This document shows positions 24,060-32,998 of a stretch of 64,000 nt of DNA, piece by piece. Source of the DNA: Chloroflexota bacterium (GTDB taxonomy: Bacteria > Chloroflexota > Anaerolineae > Aggregatilineales > Phototrophicaceae). The position numbers and the translations under genes were made by a program. The notes under the pieces are model-generated. The model saw only the letters and a list, made by a program, of their open reading frames with translations. It did no database searches and had not been told where the DNA came from. Where the stretch lies: positions 1 to 64,000 of the forward strand of contig QUBZ01000010.1 in NCBI GenBank assembly GCA_014338005.1. Direction: 5' to 3'. The stretch's first letter is position 1. Every line of letters begins with the position of its first letter.

Positions 24060-25328
24060 TCAGGCTGCCGGCTCCTGCCGCAGCTTACGGTACAGCGCCG
24101 CGCACACCCCGGCCAGCAAAATCGTCCGCGCCAGCACCAGCATCACAAACGGCCCAACCAGCGCGCCGGCGATTTCGCCGCCGGTATCGCCGGTGCGGAT
24201 GAACAGAAACGGATATTCGATGAACACCGCCGCGCTCAGCAGCACGACGACCAACACGCCGTTTCGCGTCGGGAAACACAGCAGCACCAGCGGCGCGATC
24301 TGCGCCAACCACTGCGGACTCCAGCCCTGCACCTGTAAAAAGAAGATCAGCAGCGTGATGGTCACGAAGGCCGCCAATCCCCGGTCATCGAAGCGCCGCG
24401 CGCGCGCGAACACGAACAGCCCCAGCGCCAGCGCCGCGCCCAGCCGCAGCCATCCCGGCACAACCGCCGGGCTGCCCTGCATAACGTTCGCCCTGGCCGG
24501 GTCGGCGCGGTCGGCCAGCGGGCCAAAATTGCCAGTGCGGTAGTTGCCGTCCAGCAGCGCCCACACCGTCTGGTAGGACGCTTTGTTAAACTGCGCTGTC
24601 AGCGAGGGCAGCGTCATAGCGGCATTTTGCGCCAGCAGCGGCAGATAAACCAGCGCGAACACGCCCGCCAGCAGCGCCGTATAACGCGCCGCCGACCGCC
24701 CATCGCGGAAGCACCAGACCGCGCCGACCAGCAGCGCCGGCGTCAGTTTGGTCAGCGCGCCGGCCGCCGCCGCCAGCGCCGAACGCGCATCACGTTTTTT
24801 GAGCAGCCACCACAGCCCCAGCAGCAGCCAGAAGGCCGCCAGCGGCTCGAACGTCCAGAAGGTGAACACCAGCGGGGCCAGCAGCAGCGCGTAAATCCAG
24901 GCCAGCGCCAACCCGACCGCCGCGCCGTGCAGGTGCGCGCCGATGTTCCGCACCAGCGCCAGATTGCCCACGTCGAAGGCCAGCACCACCAGGCCGAGCA
25001 GCAGCCCGTACCCGGCATAAACGCCGCCCACGCCCTGGTAAATCAGCACCGAAAGATATGTCCAGGCCGGCGGGAACTCGCTCCACCAGTCCCGGAACGG
25101 CGCGCCCAGGCTGTCCGACAGCGCCGCGATATTAAAGTACGTCTGGTAATCGCCGCCGACGGTAATGCCGCGTTCGCCGCCTTCGACCAGCAGCGGCTGA
25201 TAAACCAGCAGCAGCAGCACGCGGAAGGCAACAAACAAAATCAGCAGCAGCCGGAAATCGCCCAGCAGCCCTGTAACCGCTGCCTGCTTTTCCCCGTACA
25301 CGGGGACAGGGAGAGGGGTTTTAGCCAT
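24060..25328 (-). CDS. GT-C type membrane glycosyltransferase-like protein; palindrome-derived N-terminus
   Basis: A 422-residue multi-spanning protein. The first residues, AKTPLPVPVYGEKQ, are encoded by a GC-rich palindrome (25287-25323) and look added; the native start may once have been nearer GDFRLLLILFVAFRVLLLLVY. The first external loop carries GGDYQTYFNIAALSDSLGAP and WWSEFPPAWTYLS. A block TFWTFEPLAAFWLLLGLWW and ALTKLTPALLVGAVWC match GT87/PIG-M-like mannosyltransferases, and VQGWSPQWLAQIAPLVLL is typical of their late helices. It overlaps the upstream gene by eight bases. Confidence 0.78.
   Translation of the reverse strand: MAKTPLPVPVYGEKQAAVTGLLGDFRLLLILFVAFRVLLLLVYQPLLVEGGERGITVGGDYQTYFNIAALSDSLGAPFRDWWSEFPPAWTYLSVLIYQGVGGVYAGYGLLLGLVVLAFDVGNLALVRNIGAHLHGAAVGLALAWIYALLLAPLVFTFWTFEPLAAFWLLLGLWWLLKKRDARSALAAAAGALTKLTPALLVGAVWCFRDGRSAARYTALLAGVFALVYLPLLAQNAAMTLPSLTAQFNKASYQTVWALLDGNYRTGNFGPLADRADPARANVMQGSPAVVPGWLRLGAALALGLFVFARARRFDDRGLAAFVTITLLIFFLQVQGWSPQWLAQIAPLVLLCFPTRNGVLVVVLLSAAVFIEYPFLFIRTGDTGGEIAGALVGPFVMLVLARTILLAGVCAALYRKLRQEPAA
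25287..25323. repeat. Palindromic element at the 5' end of a coding sequence
   Basis: TCCCCGT and ACGGGGA pair around a two-base centre, then CAGGGAGAGGGGTTTT. It covers codons 2-14 of the GT-C gene at 24060-25328 and ends three codons from the preceding gene's stop. Confidence 0.6.
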
Positions 25329-26781
25329 TCATAATCTCCCGCGTGAACACCGCTGCCATTGCATCTTCATAATCCAGCGACCAGCCCGGCTCAACGCGCA
25401 GCTGGCGCGCCAGGCCGCTGCCGGCCTCCACCACCACCAGCCGGATGCCATACCGGTTGAGCGTCTCGCGCCAGCCGTCGCCGCCGGTGGCCGTCCGCAG
25501 ATAGGTATTGGTCAGAAACTCGTCGCCGTACAGGTCGGTGCGCCCGTCCACAAAAACCGGCTCGTCCGGCAGCATGAACATCAGGTAGCCGCCCCAGTTG
25601 TAGCTGTTGAACATCGGCCCGGCGGGGTCTTCATCGCGCAGATATTCCGCCACCTTCACCGGCAGATAGGTTTCCTGCGCCTCGCGGACGGTATCCGCGT
25701 CCAGCACCAGCAGCACTTTGGCCGCCGCGCCCAACACGATCAGCGCCGCCAGCGCGGCGTTCAGCACGCCCATACGCGGCGTCACCCGGCGCGCCGGTTG
25801 AATGACCCATCCGCGCTCACTTAACAGCGCGTCCAGGTGATCGGCCAGAACGGGCGTGGCCGCCACCGCGAACACGGCGATATTGCGACCGGCCAGCAGC
25901 CCCATAAAGGCCGTGCCGGACGCCAGCAGAAAATCCGTCCAGTCCAGCCGTTTGCGGCTGCCGCCCGCCGCCCCCAACAGCCCCAGCAGCAGAAAGATAA
26001 ACGGCCAGGTCGAACGGTCGTGAAAATTCGGCGAGTTCCATTCCTGGATGAAGTTTTGCAGCGCCCCGATGCTGATAGTCTGGAACGGCACGGCCAGCAT
26101 ATGCAGCCCGTAAGGGTTCACCACCAGCGCCGCCGCCGAAACCGCCGTCACCAACACCAGCCTGCGGATGCCGCGCCAGGGAATCACGTGTTCCGCCGTC
26201 GGGCGAAAGAGGTTGTTCAGCACCTCACCGGCTATAAAACCACCCAGAAAGATGAAAGCGATGGAAAACCCGGCGTGCAGGTTGCCCCACAGCCCCACCA
26301 TCACCGGCAGCAGCCACAGCCGGTCTATACCCCGGCGTTTGTACAGGTGCAGCAGGTATAACACCGCCACGCTCAGGAAAAAGGACAGCATTTGCGGGCG
26401 CGGCGACCAGAACACCGCCGCCGCCGCCGCGCCGATCACCAGCACAAACGCCCGGAGGTAAACACTGCCCGGCGACATTTTATACACAAACCACATGCCG
26501 CCGGTCGCCAGGGCTGCCGTATAAACCGCCAGCCCCAGATTGCCCGCCGCCTGCCACACACCGTACAGCACAATCTGCGCGCCCCAACTGTGATTGATCC
26601 AGGGTTCGCCCGCCTTCGTGAACGAAAACGGGTCGGCATAAATCATGCCGTTGGAGAGCGTGTATTCGCCGCAGCGGATGTGCCACCAGGTATCCGTATC
26701 CGTCGGAATCCGTGCCGCCAGCGCGAACAGCAGCGCGAACAGGATGATGGCGGCGGCGCGTTCAATCGTCAGTTGGCGCAT
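25321..26781 (-). CDS. Multi-spanning membrane protein of the GT-C superfamily
   Basis: A 486-residue protein, ATG 26781. After helix 1 comes RIPTDTDTWWHIRCGEYTLSNG, followed by INHSWGAQIVLYGVW; these Asp- and Trp-rich loops define a GT-C-like family common in Chloroflexota and Cyanobacteria. Further blocks are VFWSPRPQMLSFFLSV and GNLHAGFSIAFIFLG. The C-terminal segment is soluble and external, with MFNSYNWGGYLMFMLPDEPVFVDGRTDLYG, which is highly characteristic of that family. Biochemical activity has not, to my knowledge, been assigned; glycosyl transfer is inferred. A 209-base gap with two palindromic elements lies upstream. Confidence 0.8.
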   Translation of the reverse strand: MRQLTIERAAAIILFALLFALAARIPTDTDTWWHIRCGEYTLSNGMIYADPFSFTKAGEPWINHSWGAQIVLYGVWQAAGNLGLAVYTAALATGGMWFVYKMSPGSVYLRAFVLVIGAAAAAVFWSPRPQMLSFFLSVAVLYLLHLYKRRGIDRLWLLPVMVGLWGNLHAGFSIAFIFLGGFIAGEVLNNLFRPTAEHVIPWRGIRRLVLVTAVSAAALVVNPYGLHMLAVPFQTISIGALQNFIQEWNSPNFHDRSTWPFIFLLLGLLGAAGGSRKRLDWTDFLLASGTAFMGLLAGRNIAVFAVAATPVLADHLDALLSERGWVIQPARRVTPRMGVLNAALAALIVLGAAAKVLLVLDADTVREAQETYLPVKVAEYLRDEDPAGPMFNSYNWGGYLMFMLPDEPVFVDGRTDLYGDEFLTNTYLRTATGGDGWRETLNRYGIRLVVVEAGSGLARQLRVEPGWSLDYEDAMAAVFTREIMNG

Positions 26782-26887
26782 AAACCCTCAAAAAAGAAAA
26801 GCATAACGCAAAGACGCAAAACATGGAATCAATTATGTATTTTCGATCAGGGCAATCGTATCAAACTGTAATTTCGCGTCACATTAA

Positions 26888-26916
26888 CCCCTTTCCCGTA
26901 TACGAAGAAAAGGGGA
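26888..26916. repeat. Palindromic element, intergenic copy 1
   Basis: CCCCTTTCCCGTATAC followed by GAAGAAAAGGGGAG. Shares the C-run, TATAC-like centre and G-run layout of the elements inside neighbouring genes. Confidence 0.55.
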
Positions 26917-26932
26917 GTAAGATTCGCATTAA

Positions 26933-26972
26933 GCCCCCTCCTTGAATTCGGGGAGGGGGTTTGGGGGTGGGG
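26933..26972. repeat. Palindromic element, intergenic copy 2, with four G runs
   Basis: CCCCCTCC pairs with GGAGGGGG across a TTGAATTCGG centre, and a second pair of G runs follows. The plus strand has four runs of at least four G with loops of one to three bases (26950-26972), the classic pattern for an intramolecular G-quadruplex. Confidence 0.6.
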
Positions 26973-26990
26973 TCAAAGGGCGAAGCCTGC

Positions 26991-29312
26991 TTATTGAGAC
27001 GATGTATCTTCATGCGATTGCCCTGTATTTTCAATCAAATACACCAGCGCCGCGTCGTCCACCGGGTAATATACCCCCGGCAGGAACCAGCGCGGAATCG
27101 CCAGCCGCAAAAACTGCCCGTAAGCGATATTGATCGCGTCGGCGTCGTCCGTATCCAGCACCCCGCGCGCAAGCCGTTCGCGCGCTGCCGCCGTTTCCCG
27201 CGCCGCGCCAGCCTTGTCCCCGGCCATATGTGCCATCCAGCCGCGCCCGGCGTGTATCCAGGCGCGCTCCTGGGGCGTGATGGCGATTCGTTCAGCAGCC
27301 GCCAGTTGGTTGAGGTCGCCGTCCACCAGCGCGCCAATGATGGCCTTCTGCACGCCGTCCGGCAGGATATTATTTTCCCAGGCTAGACGCGCATTATCCA
27401 GCCGCCCGCTCACAAGCTGCACGACCGTCATGGCCGGCGCGCTCAACCCGACCGCATAAACATCACCCAGGCTCGCCCGCAGCGCCGAATCGTCCCATTC
27501 AGGGTACAAGATCGCGTCCGGGTAAAGCCGCAGCACGTCCCGGTAGGCGGCTTCTGCCCGCGCCGGTTCCCCGGCAGCCTCCGCCGCCTGCCCCAGATTG
27601 AAGGCATACGGCCAGATTTCCGGGTCGAGTTCGGCGGCGCGCGCCCAGGCTTCTAAAGCGCGTTCGGCTTCGCCCACTTCCCACCGCAGCGCCGCCAGGT
27701 TCGCCCAGCCCAGCGCGTAACCGGGGTCGAGCGCCAGAAACCGTTCGTAAGCAGCGCGGCCCGCCCGCGCCGCGTCCGCGTCGCCTTCAGCAGCGGCCAT
27801 GCCGTACAAAAAACCCTGTTCGAGAGGGTACAGGCTCAAATCCGGGTCGGCGTTGATAACCGGCTGGAGCCGTTCCGCCGCGCCCCGGTAGTCGCCTTCT
27901 GCCGTCGCCAGGCGCAGGGCGGCCACATAATCGCTGTAGATGCGGCTGCTCCAGAATCCGCTGACCAGAATCAAAACCCACAGCGCCGTCACGCCCGCCG
28001 GATGCCCAACCAGACGCCATTTCGCCATCATTGGCTGCGGCTGCGCCGGGGCCACCGCCAGCACGAGCGCGATCAGGCCGGTCAGCGCGATGGCCGGCAT
28101 CATCGCCGGGACATCCGTTAGCTGGTGGGCGCCAAACGCGACTACCCCCGCCGCCGCCCCGGCCAGCATGATGCGCCTGCGCTGTTCGTTTCCCCTCGCC
28201 ATGAGAGAGAGGGGGTCAGGGGGTGAAGGCTTCCAGTTCGCCCATACCGACCGCGCCGCCGCTACCAGCGTCACGGCCAGCGCGGCCAACCCCGGCAGCC
28301 CGGTTTCGGCGGCAATTTGCAGGATGATATTATGTGCGTGGCTGTGCGGTTTGTCCGGTTCGATGCCGGGGAGACGCACCAGCTCGCGCCCGTAAGTGAA
28401 CAGGCCGTGTCCGGTGAGCGGCTTTTCGGCGAACAACTGCGCCGCCGCCGCGTATAATTCCGTCCGCAGCCCCACGTCGCGCCCGGTAACCGTTAGCGAC
28501 CGGATCAATAATGCGGACGCCAGCGCCACCACGACCAGCGCCGCCGCGCCGCCCGCCAGCCACACAGCTTTGAGGCCGTTCGGCTGCGCCCGCCACCAGA
28601 CCCGCAGCGAAAACTGCCCGCCCGCCCGCAGCATCAGCCGCAGCCACAGCGCGCCGCCGGCGGCCAGGCCGACCCACGCCCCACGCGAGAAGGTCAAAAA
28701 CAGCAGCGACAGCGACAGCAGGATATAAACGCCCAGAACGCCCCGAATCAACCGGCTGCGGCTGGCGGCGGCGCGGGACATCGCCAGCGGAATCAGCACT
28801 ACCAGGAACGCCCCCAGGAAGTTCGGGTTGCCGAACACGCTCACCGGGCGCGGCAGCCGCTCCGACCCGAACGCACCCGCCCACGCCGCCACCTGCGTAA
28901 CGCCGAACAGGTTCGCCACCACCCCGCCGACCAGCACGCCGTCTACCAGCATCTCGCGCCGGATGCCGCCGTTCGCCAGCGCGTCCAGCAGGGCGTACCA
29001 AACGCCCATGTAAACGCCCACGTACCACAGACCGATGGCGATTCGCCGCCAGGTGTCCAGGTTCGCCAGCAGCGCCAGGCCCAAAGCCAGCGCCCACAGC
29101 GCGAAGGCGGCATCCAGCGGGGTACGAAACCAGCGCCAGCCGCGCCGCCAGCGCCACAGCCGCCAGCCCGCCGCCGCCAGCGCCATCACGGCCAGCACAA
29201 AAGCGCCCAGTTCCGGGTTGAGGATGCTGTTGAAGGTCGCGCCGATGGTCAGGATGATGCTGCACAGCAAAATGACGACCGCGCGCCCGGCCAGGTCGGA
29301 GGATGTTTTCAT
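26991..29312 (-). CDS. O-antigen ligase/polymerase-like membrane protein with C-terminal TPR region
   Basis: A 773-residue protein. The N-terminal 430 residues span the membrane about twelve times and carry O-antigen ligase (Wzy_C) blocks: VSVFGNPNFLGAFLVVLIPLA, LLFLTFSRGAWVGLAAGG, and the external loop ENKPLTG-like AEKPLTGHGLFTYGRELVRLP, with SHAHNIILQIAAETGLPGL supplying the conserved His. The last 330 residues are TPR-like helices (ERFLALDPGYALGWANLAALRW, ARAEAAYRDVLRLYPDAIL). Role: joining or polymerising lipid-linked glycan outside the membrane. An in-frame palindrome (28191-28224) gives the odd loop PSPPDPLSLMARGNEQRR near residue 365. Five bases after the sugar transferase gene. Confidence 0.88.
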   Translation of the reverse strand: MKTSSDLAGRAVVILLCSIILTIGATFNSILNPELGAFVLAVMALAAAGWRLWRWRRGWRWFRTPLDAAFALWALALGLALLANLDTWRRIAIGLWYVGVYMGVWYALLDALANGGIRREMLVDGVLVGGVVANLFGVTQVAAWAGAFGSERLPRPVSVFGNPNFLGAFLVVLIPLAMSRAAASRSRLIRGVLGVYILLSLSLLFLTFSRGAWVGLAAGGALWLRLMLRAGGQFSLRVWWRAQPNGLKAVWLAGGAAALVVVALASALLIRSLTVTGRDVGLRTELYAAAAQLFAEKPLTGHGLFTYGRELVRLPGIEPDKPHSHAHNIILQIAAETGLPGLAALAVTLVAAARSVWANWKPSPPDPLSLMARGNEQRRRIMLAGAAAGVVAFGAHQLTDVPAMMPAIALTGLIALVLAVAPAQPQPMMAKWRLVGHPAGVTALWVLILVSGFWSSRIYSDYVAALRLATAEGDYRGAAERLQPVINADPDLSLYPLEQGFLYGMAAAEGDADAARAGRAAYERFLALDPGYALGWANLAALRWEVGEAERALEAWARAAELDPEIWPYAFNLGQAAEAAGEPARAEAAYRDVLRLYPDAILYPEWDDSALRASLGDVYAVGLSAPAMTVVQLVSGRLDNARLAWENNILPDGVQKAIIGALVDGDLNQLAAAERIAITPQERAWIHAGRGWMAHMAGDKAGAARETAAARERLARGVLDTDDADAINIAYGQFLRLAIPRWFLPGVYYPVDDAALVYLIENTGQSHEDTSSQ
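28191..28224. repeat. Intragenic palindromic element, translated in frame
   Basis: TCCCCTCGCCATGAG followed by GAGAGGGGGTCAGGGGGT lies inside the ligase gene. It shares the CCATG centre and the paired G-run tail of the element at 20113. The encoded loop lies between two predicted helices, where an insertion would be tolerated. Confidence 0.6.
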
Positions 29313-29317
29313 GGCTG

Positions 29318-30739
29318 TTATACGCCGCTCATTTTGATGACCTTACCCACCGTCCGCACCATGATATTTAAATCCAGCGCCAGCGATTGGTGGCGGATGT
29401 AATACAGGTCATACTGCAATTTCACCAGCGCGTCCTCGTCGTTCGCGCCGTAGTTGTAGCGCACCTGCGCCCAACCGGTCAGCCCCGGTCGAATGACATG
29501 GCGCGTGCGGTAAAACGGGATTTTTTCAACCAACCGCTGCACATGCTCCGGGCGCTCCGGGCGCGGCCCAACGATGCTCATGTCCCCACGCAGCACATTG
29601 ATAATCTGCGGTAGTTCGTCCAGCCGGGTTTTACGCATCCAGCGCCCCACCCGCGTCACGCGCCGGTCGCCCCGGCTGCTGAAAACCGCGCCGGTCGCCG
29701 CTTCTGCATCAGCGCGCATGGAGCGGAACTTGTAAATACGGAACACGCGCCCGTTCAGGCCCACCCGTTCCTGGCTGTAAAAAATACCGCCCGGCGAATC
29801 GAGCCGGATGAGCAGCCCAAGCAGCGGCAGCAGCGCCCCGAAGGCCGCCAGCCCAACCAGCGCCAGCAGAATATCCAGCAGCCGCTTAAACACCGGGTAG
29901 GGGTTAAAAATCGAATCGCCTTCGATCGGCAGCACCACCGACCAGTTGTTCATGACATATTCGACCGGCACCTGCCCGGTGATGCTCTCGTACAGCAGCG
30001 GCATCGGCACGATGGTGATGCCGGCCTCGTAAGCGTCCATCACGCCCTGGAACGTTTCGGCGCTGAGGGCATGGGTCGAGGTGACGATCAACTCGCTGAC
30101 AGCTTCCGCCTGCGCCAGCCGCAGCAGGTCGCGCCCCGTCCCCAGGATCGGCACTTCGCAAATATCAGACCCGAAATCATCCGCTTCCCCGATGATGCCG
30201 CGAATATCATAGGCGCGGTGAGCATAGCGGCCAATCGCCCCGATGATAGTAGTCGTCGCTTCGTCCGTGCCGACGATCAACACGCGCCGCCGTTCGCTGG
30301 CCCAGCCCGCCAGCGCCGGGTTAAAAAACCGGAACAGGCCGGTCAGTAAAAATGAGGCCACGCCGTAATACAGAATAAACAGGCGCGGCAGCGCCAATGG
30401 CTGCGCCAGGAAAAACACCAGCAGGTAAATCACCAGCATTTGCAGCGTGATGACGAGCAGCCGCTGCGTCGTTGCCATGCGGCTGGTCGAAACGCGCACG
30501 TCGTAAAAATCGTTGGCGCTGGCGAGCAGCAGCCACAGCCCCGGTAGCACGATGAACCAGACGCTTCGCGGCAGGATGAAATCCAGATCAAACCGGTAAC
30601 GCCCGACCCATGACCAGATCAGCAGCGCGATCAGCACCGCCAGCACCGCTGCCAGCATATCGCCGCCCATCAGCAGCAGGCGGCGCTCCGACAGACGAAG
30701 TTGCGGGCGGCGGCTTTTGGGGGCGGGCGAAAAAATCAT
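29318..30739 (-). CDS. Polyprenyl-phosphate sugar-1-phosphate transferase (WbaP/WcaJ type)
   Basis: A 473-residue protein directly abutting the upstream stop. Four to five N-terminal helices are followed by a CoA-binding-like Rossmann segment (RRRVLIVGTDEATTTIIGAIGRYA, about 150-250). The C-terminal bacterial sugar-transferase domain (about 280-473) is complete: KRLLDILLALVGLAAFG, YSQERVGLNGRVFRIYKFRSM, TRLDELPQIINVLRGDMSIVG, GPRPERPEHV and RPGLTGWAQVRYNYG. The Asp-Glu of LDELPQ is catalytic in the family. It moves a sugar-1-phosphate from a nucleotide sugar onto undecaprenyl phosphate, the first committed step of glycan assembly. This is the only cytoplasmic-facing initiating enzyme seen in the cluster and the best evidence that the locus builds a lipid-linked glycan. 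Confidence 0.95.
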   Translation of the reverse strand: MIFSPAPKSRRPQLRLSERRLLLMGGDMLAAVLAVLIALLIWSWVGRYRFDLDFILPRSVWFIVLPGLWLLLASANDFYDVRVSTSRMATTQRLLVITLQMLVIYLLVFFLAQPLALPRLFILYYGVASFLLTGLFRFFNPALAGWASERRRVLIVGTDEATTTIIGAIGRYAHRAYDIRGIIGEADDFGSDICEVPILGTGRDLLRLAQAEAVSELIVTSTHALSAETFQGVMDAYEAGITIVPMPLLYESITGQVPVEYVMNNWSVVLPIEGDSIFNPYPVFKRLLDILLALVGLAAFGALLPLLGLLIRLDSPGGIFYSQERVGLNGRVFRIYKFRSMRADAEAATGAVFSSRGDRRVTRVGRWMRKTRLDELPQIINVLRGDMSIVGPRPERPEHVQRLVEKIPFYRTRHVIRPGLTGWAQVRYNYGANDEDALVKLQYDLYYIRHQSLALDLNIMVRTVGKVIKMSGV

Positions 30740-32998
30740 CTACCCCTCCTGTCCCGGATTTTTCGAGCGGAACAGCACCAGCGTCACGATCAACGAGAAC
30801 AGGCTCGCCAGCGTCCCCGGCAGCAGCCACCAGGGGTGATATTCCAGCCGCACCTCGTTCGCCCCTGCCGGCACTTCAACCGCCATAAAGGCCAGGTTCG
30901 CCCGCAAAATGCGCGCCGACTGGCCGTCCACGAACGCCTGCCAGCCGGGATAATCGGTGTTGGGGATATACAGCAGGCCGCCGGTTTCGGTTTGTACCTC
31001 AATGATGATCTGGTTTGGCGTTTCGGCCACGCTGGTTACGACCGCCTGCGCCGGCGATTCGTCGCTCACAGGCGGGCAGTCGTCCACGCCCAACAGGTGA
31101 ACCTGCCGCAAAGGCTGCCAATCGGCGGCCAGCAGGCCGGCTTTCAACGAGCTGTTACCAGGATGCCAGCAGGCGGCGTCCATAAAAACCGCGCCGGGCG
31201 GCTGTTCAGGCACGATAGGCGCGCGGCTGCCCTCTGCATCTACGATCCACCCCGTCCCGGCGGCCAGCAGCAGCGTTCCGGCCTGCGCGGGGTTCGCCTC
31301 GATCTGGTCTAGGTACTCGGCAAAGTGTCCCACCAGCAGCGGATCGAAGTTGTTTAAAAGCGGCTGGCCCTCCAGCAGATTCAGGTTCGGCAGGCCGCTG
31401 GCACGGAACGCGCGCCGGTTTTCAACGGCTACCCGGTAATCCCGGAACGGCAAATACCGTTCGTACATGGCCGTTTCCTGTGTTTTTTCCGGCCAGTACG
31501 CACGCGCCGATGCCGTGTTATCGGCTTCCAGCCGATCATAAAAAGCCGCCGGGATGGTCGGGTTCAAACCCTGCGCCGCGTAACCCAGGTCGAAGGCCAC
31601 CACCAGCAGCACAGCAGCCGACCACCAGCGGTACAGGCGGCTGCCCGGCTCTGGCTGCACCAGCGTCAGGTCGCCGGCCAGCGCGCCCATGATGCCGGTG
31701 AAAATCACCGCCTGGATAATCACCCGCACGCCTTCGTTAACCGCCACCTCCGGCGGCAGAAAACGCGGCGCGAACAGCGCCAGCGCCACCGCGCCCAGGC
31801 AGGCCGCCGTCGCCAGCCGCGTGCCGAACAGCAGCCATTTACCGCGCCCCCACGCGCCAACGCCCATCCCGGCCAGCAGACTCAACCCGAAGATCGTCCA
31901 GATGTGCCAGCGCACCGGCGCTTGAAACAGGTCGAAGGTGGGGACATGTTCGTACAGGAACGGAAAAACCGGCGAATTTTTGCCCAGGGCCATCACAAAC
32001 CCGACGATCACCACCAGCAGCCAGAACGGCAGTGTTTCCCAGTAGGCCGGGCGCTCCATCCGGCGCAGGCGGCGCCAGACCCAGGCCAGCGCCACCGCCA
32101 GCGCCGACACAAGCGGAATCAGGCCGATGTACACCGCGTCCTCGAAAAACGCGCCTTCCGTGATATACGTGCCGCTGCCAGGACTGCCGAACACGTTAGG
32201 GGACAACAAGTTGAGCGCCCGCTTCCAGTCGTAGCTGAAGTTCATGGCGAAATCGTAACCCACGCCGTTCGACCGCTGCGATTGCAGCAGCAGTTCGCCG
32301 GTCGCCAGCAGTTGCAGCGCCGCGATACCCGCGCCCAGCAGCAGCGCCCCGCCGACCAGCACCAGCCGCCGCCAGTTGGCCGGGCGGCGTGTGAATGTGA
32401 ACCAGGCCGCGAACGCGCCCACCAGCAGCAGGCTGTACCAGGCCGTTTGCGCGTGTCCGGCCAGCAGCTGCATCCCGGCGAACAGCGCCAGCCAGGCCAG
32501 GTCGCGCCGGCGGCTGCGCGTCAGCACGCCCAACGCTGCCCACAGCAGCCAGGGCATCCAGGCCGCCGCGCTGATGATCGGGTATGTACCCAGCCGCGCC
32601 GCCAGATAAGCCGACAGCCCGAAAGCCAGCGCGCTCAGGCCGCGCCCCAGCGCCGGAACCTCCAGCCGCCCGGTGAAAGCCCACATCCCCCACCCGGCGA
32701 TAAACAGGTGCAGCACCGCCGTCACGCTCATCTGCCAGGCCAGCGGCAGTACAAAACCCGGCCAGTTAAATGGGTACAGCAGCGCCGACTGGTAATTGGC
32801 GAACAGCGGCGCGCCCGCCCCATTATACAGATTCCACAGCGGCAGGTATCCGTCGCGCAGCATGTCAAAGGCCAACTGCCGCCAGGGGACGAATTGCAGC
32901 GCCGGCAGCCCCCAGAAAAACACCTCTCCGGTCAGCAGTCGGTGGAACACGACCGCCAGCGTCCCGGCCAGCACCAGCAGCGAAACCCTCTTGACCAT
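30740..32998 (-). CDS. YfhO-family membrane protein
   Basis: A 752-residue protein. ATG 32998 gives a TGATG overlap with the upstream stop; a TTG one codon earlier is possible. YfhO hallmarks: LPLWNLYNGAGAPLFANYQSA in the first external loop, LLAGHAQTAWYSLLLVG, and a C-terminal external beta domain with NTDYPGWQAFVDGQ and LRANLAFMAVEVPAGANEVRL, ending in a last helix. In Gram-positive bacteria YfhO-type proteins glycosylate lipoteichoic acid or other envelope polymers. Roughly twelve helices. The substrate here is unknown. Confidence 0.88.
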   Translation of the reverse strand: MVKRVSLLVLAGTLAVVFHRLLTGEVFFWGLPALQFVPWRQLAFDMLRDGYLPLWNLYNGAGAPLFANYQSALLYPFNWPGFVLPLAWQMSVTAVLHLFIAGWGMWAFTGRLEVPALGRGLSALAFGLSAYLAARLGTYPIISAAAWMPWLLWAALGVLTRSRRRDLAWLALFAGMQLLAGHAQTAWYSLLLVGAFAAWFTFTRRPANWRRLVLVGGALLLGAGIAALQLLATGELLLQSQRSNGVGYDFAMNFSYDWKRALNLLSPNVFGSPGSGTYITEGAFFEDAVYIGLIPLVSALAVALAWVWRRLRRMERPAYWETLPFWLLVVIVGFVMALGKNSPVFPFLYEHVPTFDLFQAPVRWHIWTIFGLSLLAGMGVGAWGRGKWLLFGTRLATAACLGAVALALFAPRFLPPEVAVNEGVRVIIQAVIFTGIMGALAGDLTLVQPEPGSRLYRWWSAAVLLVVAFDLGYAAQGLNPTIPAAFYDRLEADNTASARAYWPEKTQETAMYERYLPFRDYRVAVENRRAFRASGLPNLNLLEGQPLLNNFDPLLVGHFAEYLDQIEANPAQAGTLLLAAGTGWIVDAEGSRAPIVPEQPPGAVFMDAACWHPGNSSLKAGLLAADWQPLRQVHLLGVDDCPPVSDESPAQAVVTSVAETPNQIIIEVQTETGGLLYIPNTDYPGWQAFVDGQSARILRANLAFMAVEVPAGANEVRLEYHPWWLLPGTLASLFSLIVTLVLFRSKNPGQEG

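Larger units (their letters stand above)
26782..26990. other. Intergenic leader with two palindromic elements and a G-quadruplex candidate
   Basis: The gap between the ligase gene and the next GT-C gene holds a direct repeat of ACGCAAA near 26806, a hairpin of CCCCTTT and AAAAGGGG arms (26888-26916), and a longer G-rich palindrome (26933-26972). No open frame or standard promoter is convincing. Confidence 0.55.
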
